A stretch of 13,034 nt of DNA from Nitrospirota bacterium. GTDB taxonomy: Bacteria; Nitrospirota; Nitrospiria; Nitrospirales; UBA8639. This document shows positions 1 through 5,666 of the stretch, in pieces. The position numbers and the translations under genes were made by a program. Numbering within the stretch: position 1 is the stretch's first letter; each line of letters starts with the position of its first letter. The stretch lies in assembly GCA_029879555.1 (NCBI GenBank), contig JAOUQB010000033.1:1-13034 (forward strand), in the 5' to 3' direction. The notes below the pieces were generated by a model. The model saw only the letters and a list, made by a program, of their open reading frames with translations, did not search any database and was not told where the DNA came from.

Positions 1-1614
1 GTGGTGTTCGGGAATCATTCGAGGGATCAAATCCACCGCTCGCAACATGGTGAGCGGTTGGGCATTCAGATTCGCCAGTAACACCCGAATGCCGCGTTTG
101 TGCATGTAGTCAAAGACCAATTCCAGGGCATGTGCGGCAGATTGATCAAGATAGGGCACACGATTCATTTCAAAGACGAGTATTTTTAGATCCGGGGTCT
201 GCTTCAAATTATCGATAAGATATTGCGAAAAGCCAAAGAAGACAGGTCCTGAAAATGTTTTGATGTACACATGATCTAATGAATCCTGAGGTAAAATGAA
301 TTCTTCTCTCAGATCGCAAGGCTTTCTCACCTTCAATGCCCGAAGAGGAAAGAGTGCAATTTTTTCCTCCCCGATCGATCCCATTTTTTTCATAAAAATA
401 AATACGGATAAGGTCATGCCAATTCCGACCGCAGTGATCAAATCAACAAATACGGTCATGATTAACACAATAAGGAGGATCGCACCTTCTGCACGATCGA
501 CTTTCATGACTTCTTTGAGCCCCTGGTAATCGATAATATCGAGCCCAACGGTAATCAGGATGGCCGCCAAGACCGGAATGGGCACATATTGGACATACGC
601 TCCTAAGCCCAGTAAGACGGCGAGCAAAAACAGACTGGATATCACACCACCGAGGCGAGTGCGACCACCCGCTTTCACATTGACAATAGAGGACATCGTC
701 GTGCCCGCTCCTGGCAACCCGCCAAAGAGAGCTGAGACCATATTGCCGAGACCCTGGCCAATGAGTTCGCGATCACTCTGATGTTTGGTTTCCGTAATTT
801 TATCGACAATCACAGCAGTCAGTAGGGTATCAATACATCCTAATGATCCCAAAGTCAGGGCGGCCGTGATCATAAACCATGATTGGGACACATCAATGTT
901 CCCCAGACTTTCAAGTTGAAGGGACGGGAGACCCTGAGCTACTTCACCAATCAGGGGCACCGACAGTCCTGCGGTGACGGACACCATCGTTCCCACCAAC
1001 AATGCCAAGAGAGCCGGAGGAATGGAGGTGGTCAACTTTGGAGCGGCAAATAGAATAAGCAGGGTTAAGGCGCCGAGTGCCAAGGCCTGAAGGTTCATCT
1101 CGAACAGGGCGTGAGGCCATCCGATAATGCCTTCAATAATATTCGAGGGAGCGGATAATCCGACCAAGGGATACATTTGAAACAAAATCAAAATAATACC
1201 AATGCCCGTCATAAAACCTGACAACACAGGATAGGGAATATATTTGACATTGCCGCCAAACTTCAGCAGGCCGAATAATATTTGTACGAGCCCTGCTAAC
1301 AGAAAAATTCCCATAATCATGCCGAGGGCCTGCTCTAAGCTCCCGCCCAATGCGATGGCTTGAGCAATGGTCAGTGCCGCTACAACCGTCATCGGCCCGG
1401 TCGGCGTACTGATCAGCGTCCGTGTGCCTCCGAACAGAATGGCGACCGCACCCAGAAGGATGGCGCAATAGAGGCCCGACACCGCACCAAGCCCTGATTG
1501 AAGACCAAAGGCTAATGCCAACGGCAGCGTGACAATACCCGCTGTCAGGCCACCTAAGAGGTCACCCTTGAGATGAGAGAACGTCAACATGGATTCTTGA
1601 GGTTGAGGTGTCAT
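1..1614 (-). CDS. SulP family anion transporter with STAS domain (partial, C-terminus off window)
   Basis: My own translation of the minus strand is open from an ATG at 1614 to the window edge, giving 538 residues without a stop. The N-terminal part is the SulP membrane core: LLGGLTAGIVTLPLALAFG (about 19-37), the diagnostic ISTPTGPMTVV stretch (68-78), a conserved GAGTTM followed by KAGGRTR before the last helices, and many hydrophobic segments. A cytoplasmic STAS domain follows, with its signature D490-Q-S492. The protein is an inner-membrane anion importer or symporter. The TPTGPMT motif resembles the BicA bicarbonate type as well as sulfate permeases, so the substrate is undecided. The start at 1614 is the most upstream possible, because an in-frame stop lies just before it; its ribosome binding site is weak, and the internal ATG at 1590 is an alternative. 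It lies downstream of small membrane-protein ORFs on the same strand, possibly in one transcript. Only the last part of STAS can be missing. Confidence 0.93.
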   Translation of the reverse strand, partial: MTPQPQESMLTFSHLKGDLLGGLTAGIVTLPLALAFGLQSGLGAVSGLYCAILLGAVAILFGGTRTLISTPTGPMTVVAALTIAQAIALGGSLEQALGMIMGIFLLAGLVQILFGLLKFGGNVKYIPYPVLSGFMTGIGIILILFQMYPLVGLSAPSNIIEGIIGWPHALFEMNLQALALGALTLLILFAAPKLTTSIPPALLALLVGTMVSVTAGLSVPLIGEVAQGLPSLQLESLGNIDVSQSWFMITAALTLGSLGCIDTLLTAVIVDKITETKHQSDRELIGQGLGNMVSALFGGLPGAGTTMSSIVNVKAGGRTRLGGVISSLFLLAVLLGLGAYVQYVPIPVLAAILITVGLDIIDYQGLKEVMKVDRAEGAILLIVLIMTVFVDLITAVGIGMTLSVFIFMKKMGSIGEEKIALFPLRALKVRKPCDLREEFILPQDSLDHVYIKTFSGPVFFGFSQYLIDNLKQTPDLKILVFEMNRVPYLDQSAAHALELVFDYMHKRGIRVLLANLNAQPLTMLRAVDLIPRMIPEHH

Positions 1615-1718
1615 GGAGTTTTTTGATGCACTTCAGCTAGTTCATGAAAAGTTGTTGAGGTTTGGTTATGTATTCGTGGAGTCAGCAGGGTGCTAAGTGT
1701 TCCGATTTCTAGGGATGC

Positions 1719-1829
1719 CTAGAGCCACTGAACCACTATGACAAACAAAGCATCCAAGATTAAAAAGAAAAGATCGTTGGCGGGAGAAAGCCCCAAGGCG
1801 ATGTCCAACTTCAGCGGGAAGGAGACCAT
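1719..1829 (-). CDS. Possible 36-residue single-helix membrane peptide
   Basis: A short minus-strand frame from ATG 1829 to TAG 1719-1721 encodes 36 residues. It starts MVSFPLKLDIALGLSP and ends in one hydrophobic helix, FFLILDALFVIVVQWL (about 21-36). The composition is that of a real single-span membrane peptide, but the ribosome binding site is poor (only GAG directly before the ATG), and short hydrophobic frames do occur by chance. It lies between the other small ORFs and the SulP gene on the same strand, about 105 bases before SulP. I do not recognise a family. A longer overlapping frame at 1693-1902 looks like a shadow of this region. Confidence 0.35.
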   Translation of the reverse strand: MVSFPLKLDIALGLSPANDLFFLILDALFVIVVQWL

Positions 1830-1859
1830 CTCGTACCCATGAGAGAGGAGCGTTTACAC

Positions 1860-1925
1860 TCATAGCGCTAGGTGGAGAAGCACGAAGAGGAGAGCTAGCC
1901 ACATCCCAATCCGCTGTGTGTCCAT
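1860..1925 (-). CDS. Possible 21-residue membrane peptide overlapping the upstream stop (TGATG)
   Basis: A tiny minus-strand frame whose ATG overlaps the stop of the upstream 65-residue ORF as TGATG, the arrangement of translational coupling. It encodes 21 residues, MDTQRIGMWLALLFVLLHLAL, after which comes TGA: a short polar start and a single hydrophobic helix. A modest AGGA lies four bases before the ATG. Peptides of this size and shape occur as accessory subunits of respiratory and transport complexes (CydX- or KdpF-like), but I see no specific family match. Support is the coupled start and amphipathic composition only. Confidence 0.35.
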   Translation of the reverse strand: MDTQRIGMWLALLFVLLHLAL

Positions 1926-2122
1926 CAGTCCTGAAGAATGTGGGGTAAACCGTGAGAAGGGAGGCTTGAGTCTTGCCTTAGACTTGTCGTAGCTTTGAAT
2001 TGTTGAACAAGATCTGACAAATAGGTCCTGCGGGCTCTAGAAGGTTTCGGTAAGGAATACAGGTTTACCAAAACCATCGCCACAATCACACCAATAATAA
2101 CGAGATCATACAGAGGATTCAT
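1925..2122 (-). CDS. Small single-span membrane protein (65 residues), unknown function
   Basis: The start at 2122 is chosen over an upstream in-frame ATG at 2248 because GGGAG sits seven bases before it and the predicted protein becomes a clean membrane protein from residue 1. The sequence opens MNPLYDLVIIGVIVAMVLVN, so residues about 6-22 form one transmembrane helix. A basic patch (KPSRARR, 26-32) follows, fitting a cytoplasmic C-terminus by the positive-inside rule, and then a polar tail of about 33 residues. It is the first of three possible small ORFs that run towards the SulP gene on the same strand, so a role as an accessory peptide to that transporter or to a respiratory complex is possible, though nothing shows it. 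I do not recognise the family. Confidence 0.6.
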   Translation of the reverse strand: MNPLYDLVIIGVIVAMVLVNLYSLPKPSRARRTYLSDLVQQFKATTSLRQDSSLPSHGLPHILQD

Positions 2123-2254
2123 CTTACAGCTCCCAATTCCTGTTGAAAAAATGCAAGGAGTGTTCCTGGTCTTTACAGCCCTCTTGTGAACCGGTATCCC
2201 CTCCCTAAGATGTTGTGAAACAAGAACTTTTCTGTTACTTGTTTCCACTTTTAC

Positions 2255-2280
2255 GCAATGACCTTATGATGTTTCATTGC
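2255..2280. promoter_or_regulatory. 7-bp perfect dyad upstream of the small membrane ORFs
   Basis: GCAATGA (2255-2261) and TCATTGC (2274-2280) form a perfect inverted repeat with a 12-base spacer, about 130 bases upstream of the ATG at 2122. The geometry suits an operator for a dimeric regulator or a hairpin in a leader transcript; the sequence does not decide between them. Confidence 0.35.
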
Positions 2281-2308
2281 AGTTGTGCGATTTCGCTCGA
2301 TACTTAGA

Positions 2309-2347
2309 GTGTAAGATTGCACGATTGAAGGTGTGCACGGCTTACAC
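2309..2347. repeat. Nested inverted repeat
   Basis: GTGTAAG (2309-2315) pairs with CTTACAC (2341-2347). Inside it, GCAC (2319-2322) can pair with a GTGC (2333-2336). The nested symmetry suggests a folded RNA or a protein-binding dyad. No run of T follows on either strand, so it is not a standard terminator. Confidence 0.35.
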
Positions 2348-2364
2348 CAAATGTTTGATCCGCT

Positions 2365-2391
2365 GGCGATTGGAAGACAAACCAAATCGCC
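2365..2391. repeat. Hairpin with 7 + 2 bp stem
   Basis: GGCGATT (2365-2371) pairs with AATCGCC (2385-2391), and the stem continues as GG/CC with a single bulged A at 2384, closing an 8-base loop. It is one of several perfect stems in the gene-free stretch before 2757. Neither side has a T-tract. Confidence 0.35.
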
Positions 2392-2462
2392 CCGCAAAAT
2401 ATTTGACTTTTAGAATATGGAGAAATTAAAAGGCCGGTCAGTGGAGAGATTTTAAAGGGTAA

Positions 2463-2543
2463 TGGCCTAGGATCTAAGCCGTTGTAGAAGAAGGGCGTGT
2501 TCTTGAGGATAAAATCAACCTAGGCCACCATGAATATGGTGGC
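2463..2543. repeat. Long-range inverted repeat overlapping a local hairpin (mutually exclusive folds)
   Basis: TGGCCTAGG (2463-2471) is the exact inverse of CCTAGGCCA (2519-2527). The right arm overlaps a second perfect hairpin, GCCACCAT (2524-2531), loop GAAT, ATGGTGGC (2536-2543). The two stems share bases 2524-2527, so in full length they cannot form at once. That is the layout of an attenuator or switch, but no T-tract follows the second stem. The function is unknown. Confidence 0.4.
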
Positions 2544-2684
2544 TCACAACATACCTGCGATCCTTTTTCCCTTCTCACTCTGAGACGGGGTTATTGAAAT
2601 GTTGAAGGTCGAAGACTACTTGGATCCATCGATAATCTTCTCACCAAGAAAGGAGAACCTGAAGACCCCAGACAAACCTCTACC

Positions 2685-2713
2685 TTCCATTCCCCAAGGA
2701 GAAAGCATATAAT
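2685..2713 (+). promoter_or_regulatory. Sigma-70-like promoter for the small Cys/His ORF
   Basis: A perfect TATAAT (2708-2713) lies exactly 17 bases downstream of TTCCAT (2685-2690), a partial match to TTGACA. Transcription would start near 2720, giving a short leader of about 37 bases before the ATG at 2757. The match was found by eye. Confidence 0.4.
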
Positions 2714-2756
2714 CATCTTCCCTAATTTTATTCCAACGCTGAGAAGTGCACGTTTC

Positions 2757-2966
2757 ATGAATAGGGACCAGGCCGGTCGTCTACAAGAAGTATGGAAGAC
2801 CAAACATGGTGACAAACTCTGTCAGCATACTCGGGTCATTGATTCCCTCTTCGAACGCAACGGGCAGACCACTGGAAATGTGGGCTGTCACGAATGTGGA
2901 GCTATCTTTCCTGACCCTCGCCTAAATCCGAAGCAAGAACGACAAAGCCGAACCTCTGAGCACTAA
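2757..2966 (+). CDS. Small Cys/His protein, possible zinc ribbon
   Basis: The frame encodes 69 residues. The central part carries C22-x-H24 and, twenty residues later, C44-H-E-C47-G-A, ending in a IFPDP segment typical of zinc-knuckle turns. This spacing would bind one metal ion, so a small zinc-ribbon protein is likely. The start at 2757 has GAGAAG ten bases upstream and a good TATAAT box before it. The opposite frame (2591-2815) is less protein-like. No operon partner: the neighbours run on the other strand, and the gene is flanked on both sides by inverted-repeat-bearing gaps. The tail after residue 54 is polar and probably disordered. I do not know its function; nucleic-acid or protein binding would be usual for such folds. 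Confidence 0.55.
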   Translation: MNRDQAGRLQEVWKTKHGDKLCQHTRVIDSLFERNGQTTGNVGCHECGAIFPDPRLNPKQERQSRTSEH

Positions 2967-3037
2967 ACTCGACACAACACTCAATCCCATCATTCTCCAA
3001 AACTCCATATCGTCCCCCTCCTGCTTGCTATTGTCGC

Positions 3038-3095
3038 CCTAGAGTTTGTCACGACATTTCCCAAATGGAATTGCTTTATCAGTTCGAACTCTAGG
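3038..3095. repeat. 9-bp perfect inverted repeat, 40-base spacer
   Basis: CCTAGAGTT (3038-3046) is the exact inverse of AACTCTAGG (3087-3095). Pairing can be extended outwards over CG/CG with one bulged C. It contains the CTAG core also seen in the pair at 2463-2527, and the two pairs lie on opposite sides of the 2757-2966 gene. The rest of the 2967-3185 gap shows no convincing gene. Confidence 0.35.
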
Positions 3096-3125
3096 CGTCC
3101 ATCTCCTCGAAAGGCATCTCTGTTT

Positions 3126-3145
3126 CTTCTCACCTCCATGAGAAG
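3126..3145. other. Hairpin downstream of the CBS gene
   Basis: CTTCTCA (3126-3132), a 6-base loop, and TGAGAAG (3139-3145) form a perfect 7-bp stem about 40 bases past the stop of the minus-strand CBS gene. On that strand no T-run follows, so it is at best a weak or factor-dependent terminator, or a 3' end stabiliser. Confidence 0.3.
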
Positions 3146-3185
3146 TGGCGAGACCCATCATTTTTCTGCTCTTCTCCCTGCATCG

Positions 3186-3605
3186 TTATTTCATACCCCC
3201 TCCACCAACCCACGCCCCTAGAAGGTCATGCCTCGTGATGGTGTAGGCCACTTCGCCGTTGTGTTCTACCGGCAAATTCAGTAAATGATTATTTCTCATA
3301 ATTTTGACAGCTTCCTGTATGGAGGCGGAATCTGGAATACTGATTCCCTTTTTCACCATAATTTCGCCTGCAGTCATTTGCTTTAAATCTTTTCCAGCTT
3401 CCAAAACACCGAGCAAATCAAACTCACTAATAAACCCAACGAGTTGGTTGTTCTCATTGGCCACAACTCCTCCCAGCATTTTTGTTGACAAGAGTTCTTT
3501 AGTTACCTCCATCCCATTCTGATCTTCCCGAAATTTCACGATATTGGTTGGCACAATTTGACCCAGCGCTTTTGCCATTCCCACTGAAACAGCTTCTCCA
3601 GGCAT
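3186..3605 (-). CDS. Tandem CBS-domain protein (paralogue 1)
   Basis: A 139-residue soluble protein made of two CBS motifs: about 17-70 (QIVPTNIVKF ... LVGFISEFDLL) and 81-135 (AGEIMVKKGISIPDSASIQEA ... YTITRHDLLGAWVG). Such pairs fold into a Bateman module that usually binds AMP, ATP or related adenosyl ligands and senses energy or redox state. No catalytic domain is attached, so it would act as a stand-alone regulator or sensor. The start at 3605 is supported by GAAAGGA eight bases upstream. It lies 67 bases after sodC on the same strand and may share its transcript. It is clearly paralogous to the CBS protein at 5063-5500: over half of aligned positions are identical, including IVPTN, NGM, GFISE, LNLPVE and TRHDLL. 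The C-terminus is glycine-rich. The ligand and partner are unknown. Confidence 0.9.
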   Translation of the reverse strand: MPGEAVSVGMAKALGQIVPTNIVKFREDQNGMEVTKELLSTKMLGGVVANENNQLVGFISEFDLLGVLEAGKDLKQMTAGEIMVKKGISIPDSASIQEAVKIMRNNHLLNLPVEHNGEVAYTITRHDLLGAWVGGGGMK

Positions 3606-3672
3606 AATACTGTCCTTTCTTTAAATTTTTCAGTCAGACTCCACTAAGTTGTTCTTGGCCAAATAACCAAAT

Positions 3673-4260
3673 CTACAGAGCCTCAATAATCCCGCAGGCA
3701 TCGCGTGATCCTCCTGCACAACCGGGATTGAGCTCACTGTCCTGATCACAATAGAGATCTTCATTGGTGTGAATGATGAAGGCACTCCCATCTTCATCCA
3801 ACACGCTCAGCCGACCAGCGGACAAACTGACTCGTGTGGTAACCGCATGCAGCTTTCCCACTCCGTTCACGACGGTCATATTGACTAAATCCCCCATATG
3901 AAAGGGATGGTTAAAATCCGGAGCATCCGGCGTCGACTTTCCAAATGGTCCGGGATCATGATGACCCTTCGCCGCACCACAGGGCTCACAACTCGCCACT
4001 TCATGGATATGGACCGCATGCTTACCATCCTTTAATCCGTTGACTTCCATCTGGACATACACCTTTTTAATACCTTCATCCGATTCAAATTCCCTCAAGG
4101 TGGCCGTTCCGGAAATCCCAGAATCTGTACACCCTTGAATGGTCGCTTTGGCGGTTTTGGACACTTCATGATGCCCATAATGGCTACACCCAGAAAGCAC
4201 TACTACAGCTATACACATTATCCAGATCTTTTTGTGTTGAAAAAACGATGTTCGATTCAT
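3673..4260 (-). CDS. sodC: Periplasmic lipoprotein superoxide dismutase, Cu/Zn family, probably Cu-only
   Basis: A 195-residue SodC-like enzyme that would convert superoxide to oxygen and peroxide at the cell envelope. A signal peptide ends in the lipobox L22-S-G-C25, so the mature protein should be lipid-anchored. Copper ligands align well: H84 and H86 in AVHIHE, H100 in GHHDP, and H164 in FIIH. H121 and D124 of FHMGDL match two zinc ligands, and R186 in GGSRDACG is the active-site arginine. C91 and C189 match the conserved disulfide; C171 and C181 could form a second one. Where the family has its remaining zinc ligand (GKH), this protein has G-K-S109, so the zinc site looks incomplete; H118 or H101 might substitute. 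The start at 4260 has GGGAGATC in front. It sits 70 bases after a cytochrome c gene on the same strand. Confidence 0.93.
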   Translation of the reverse strand: MNRTSFFQHKKIWIMCIAVVVLSGCSHYGHHEVSKTAKATIQGCTDSGISGTATLREFESDEGIKKVYVQMEVNGLKDGKHAVHIHEVASCEPCGAAKGHHDPGPFGKSTPDAPDFNHPFHMGDLVNMTVVNGVGKLHAVTTRVSLSAGRLSVLDEDGSAFIIHTNEDLYCDQDSELNPGCAGGSRDACGIIEAL

Positions 4261-4330
4261 GACCGATCTCCCTGTAGATTATTATGATGTTCTGACCATG
4301 GCACTCTTTCGCTGTGATTGCCCTGTTCGC

Positions 4331-4795
4331 TCACAACCCTCCAAAAGTCCGAATATAGGAGACAATTTGCCAGACTTCTTCTTCAGATACATACAGCGGC
4401 ATGTAAGAAACCATGTCCGTCCCATGACTGCCGTGTTTGAGAATCCAGAAGATTTCTCCATCCGTTCGGGCCGCCTGCCAAGCCGCATCGGCAAAATTAG
4501 TTGGCGGTTGCGCACCAGAAGGCGTCTTTCGACCACCACTCGTTCCTCCCGACCCTTCTAACCCATGGCAGGCGGAACAGAAGGCCTTCCCCTCATACAA
4601 CTTTTTCCCTTTTGCGATAATCTCTTCCGAAGCCATGAAAGGATTTTGAAACGATTTGGCCTCTTCCAGTCGTTCAGGAGGAACTCGAGGCTTGAGATCA
4701 CCAGGGCTTCCCGCCCAGACAAGCACATTGGCGACAAAGAACAGGACAAGGCTCATCAAGATCTCTCTGAACATTTTCCGACCACATCCATGCAT
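4331..4795 (-). CDS. Periplasmic monoheme c-type cytochrome
   Basis: From ATG 4795 the protein has 154 residues. This start is preferred to the upstream ATG at 4816 because AAGGAAGGG lies six bases before it. Basic residues then a hydrophobic stretch (about 12-28) ending in WAG form a signal peptide. The single heme site is C73-S-A-C76-H77-G, and M128 in HGTDM is the probable axial ligand, since the related cytochrome at 6200-6766 has Met at the matching site; M132 is a second candidate. It shares PRVP..L.EA near the N-terminus, KGK.LYEGK before the heme, and DGEIFWILKHGS before the Met with that cytochrome, so the two are paralogues. The role is electron transfer in the periplasm with an unknown partner. 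It lies between a 58-residue ORF (27-base gap) and sodC. Confidence 0.9.
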   Translation of the reverse strand: MHGCGRKMFREILMSLVLFFVANVLVWAGSPGDLKPRVPPERLEEAKSFQNPFMASEEIIAKGKKLYEGKAFCSACHGLEGSGGTSGGRKTPSGAQPPTNFADAAWQAARTDGEIFWILKHGSHGTDMVSYMPLYVSEEEVWQIVSYIRTFGGL

Positions 4796-4822
4796 AGAAT
4801 GCCCTTCCTTTGTCATGAAAAT

Positions 4823-4999
4823 TTACACAAGGCCCGTCTCAGGGATATCCGGAGAGGTGGTGAGGGAATTGATATAATGGGGCACGTGTTCACGTATTTC
4901 CTTCGACACGCAAGTCCGTCTCATGTCCTGACCGACTTCTACGACGGAACTGATCGGCCACGCCGCACTTTGCATACTGAAAACCATCACGGCATCCAT
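4823..4999 (-). CDS. Small protein of 58 residues, unknown function
   Basis: The start at 4999 is chosen because GAGGGAG lies six bases upstream, a strong ribosome binding site; an in-frame ATG at 5035 lacks one. The protein opens MDAVMVFSMQSAAWPISSVV and has a weakly hydrophobic N-terminal half, then a charged middle (RRTCVSKEIREHVPHYI) and a polar tail. It has one cysteine and no clear transmembrane helix or known motif. It is 27 bases from the downstream cytochrome gene and 63 from the upstream CBS gene on the same strand, so co-transcription with the cytochrome is likely. I do not recognise a family. Good start signal and tight spacing are the main evidence that it is real. Confidence 0.5.
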   Translation of the reverse strand: MDAVMVFSMQSAAWPISSVVEVGQDMRRTCVSKEIREHVPHYINSLTTSPDIPETGLV

Positions 5000-5062
5000 G
5001 CCTGACTCCCTCGGCTTTTGAGAACAACAAAACACAACCTTTTCGACCCAAAGACCCCTCAG

Positions 5063-5500
5063 CTAATCGTCCCCTCGAAACTCTCCGCCTAACCCCAACC
5101 CCACCCAGGCACGTAACAGATCATGCCGAGTCACGGTATAGGCGACCTGACCATCACGTTCGACTGGCAGGTTCAGGAATCGATTCTTTTCCATGATGTT
5201 GACGGCCTCTTTGATAGAAGTGGAGTCGGTGATACTGATCCGGTCTTTCACCATGATGTCCTCTGCCGTGAGCGTGGTTAAGTCCTTTTCGTCTTCCAAT
5301 GCACGCAACACATCAATTTCACTAATAAATCCGACAAAGTTATTGTTTTCGTCTACGACTGCTCCCCCAGGGGTATGCTGAGATAATAATTCCAGAGCCA
5401 CAGCCATCCCGTTAGCGTCTTTCCGAAATTTCACTTCGTTCGTTGGCACAATTTGCCCCACTGTTTTCAATCCTCCCGCTGGAATACCTTGAACGGTCAT
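5063..5500 (-). CDS. Tandem CBS-domain protein (paralogue 2)
   Basis: A 145-residue stand-alone pair of CBS motifs: the first around residues 14-70 (VGQIVPTNEVKF ... FVGFISEIDVL), the second about 80-135 (AEDIMVKDRISITDSTSIKEA ... YTVTRHDLLRAWVG). It should bind an adenosine nucleotide and act as a sensor or regulator of a partner protein. The start at 5500 (MTVQG) is preferred to ATG 5530, because GAGGAAGGAGT lies directly before it and the ten extra residues are not conserved in the paralogue at 3186-3605. A hairpin lies just upstream of the ribosome binding site. The C-terminus is a short glycine-rich tail. With its paralogue it brackets the 58-residue ORF, the cytochrome and sodC. The ligand and the partner cannot be read from the sequence. 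Confidence 0.9.
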   Translation of the reverse strand: MTVQGIPAGGLKTVGQIVPTNEVKFRKDANGMAVALELLSQHTPGGAVVDENNNFVGFISEIDVLRALEDEKDLTTLTAEDIMVKDRISITDSTSIKEAVNIMEKNRFLNLPVERDGQVAYTVTRHDLLRAWVGLGLGGEFRGDD

Positions 5501-5521
5501 GATTGACTCCTTCCTCAAACT

Positions 5522-5541
5522 CCCCGCCATCCTGGACGGGG
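5522..5541 (-). promoter_or_regulatory. GC-rich leader hairpin before CBS gene
   Basis: On the minus strand CCCCG (5541-5537), a bulged base, CC, a 5-base loop, and GGCGGGG (5528-5522) make a 7-bp GC-rich stem. It ends six bases before the ribosome binding site of the CBS gene at 5500. No T-run follows, so it is not a terminator of hsp20; it may affect translation or message stability. Confidence 0.35.
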
Positions 5542-5666
5542 AATTCTCGTAAATTAAACACTAAATTCATTATTCGTGAAGAAAAGTCGTACCAATTGCA
5601 TTTTCCTCTGCCCCTAGATTCCCTAGTTCGCTTGAGGAGACTGCGCACCAATCAATGTCGCGAAAA

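Noticed and set aside
296..781. Plus-strand frames of 77 and 73 residues
   Set aside because: They are antisense to the clear SulP coding frame, which has strong motif support over the same bases.
1693..1902. A 69-residue minus-strand frame
   Set aside because: Composition is not protein-like and it overlaps two better small membrane frames. No ribosome binding site.
2463..2527. Integron attC recombination site
   Set aside because: The size and symmetry are suggestive, but the required GTTRRRY and RYYYAAC core sites are absent and no integrase or cassette array is visible.
2595..2720. A 37-residue plus-strand frame starting MLKVEDYLDP
   Set aside because: No ribosome binding site and no recognisable feature. 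It ends at the TATAAT box of the next gene.
2591..2815. A 74-residue minus-strand frame
   Set aside because: Overlaps the more plausible Cys/His gene on the plus strand, which has a promoter and a metal-binding motif.
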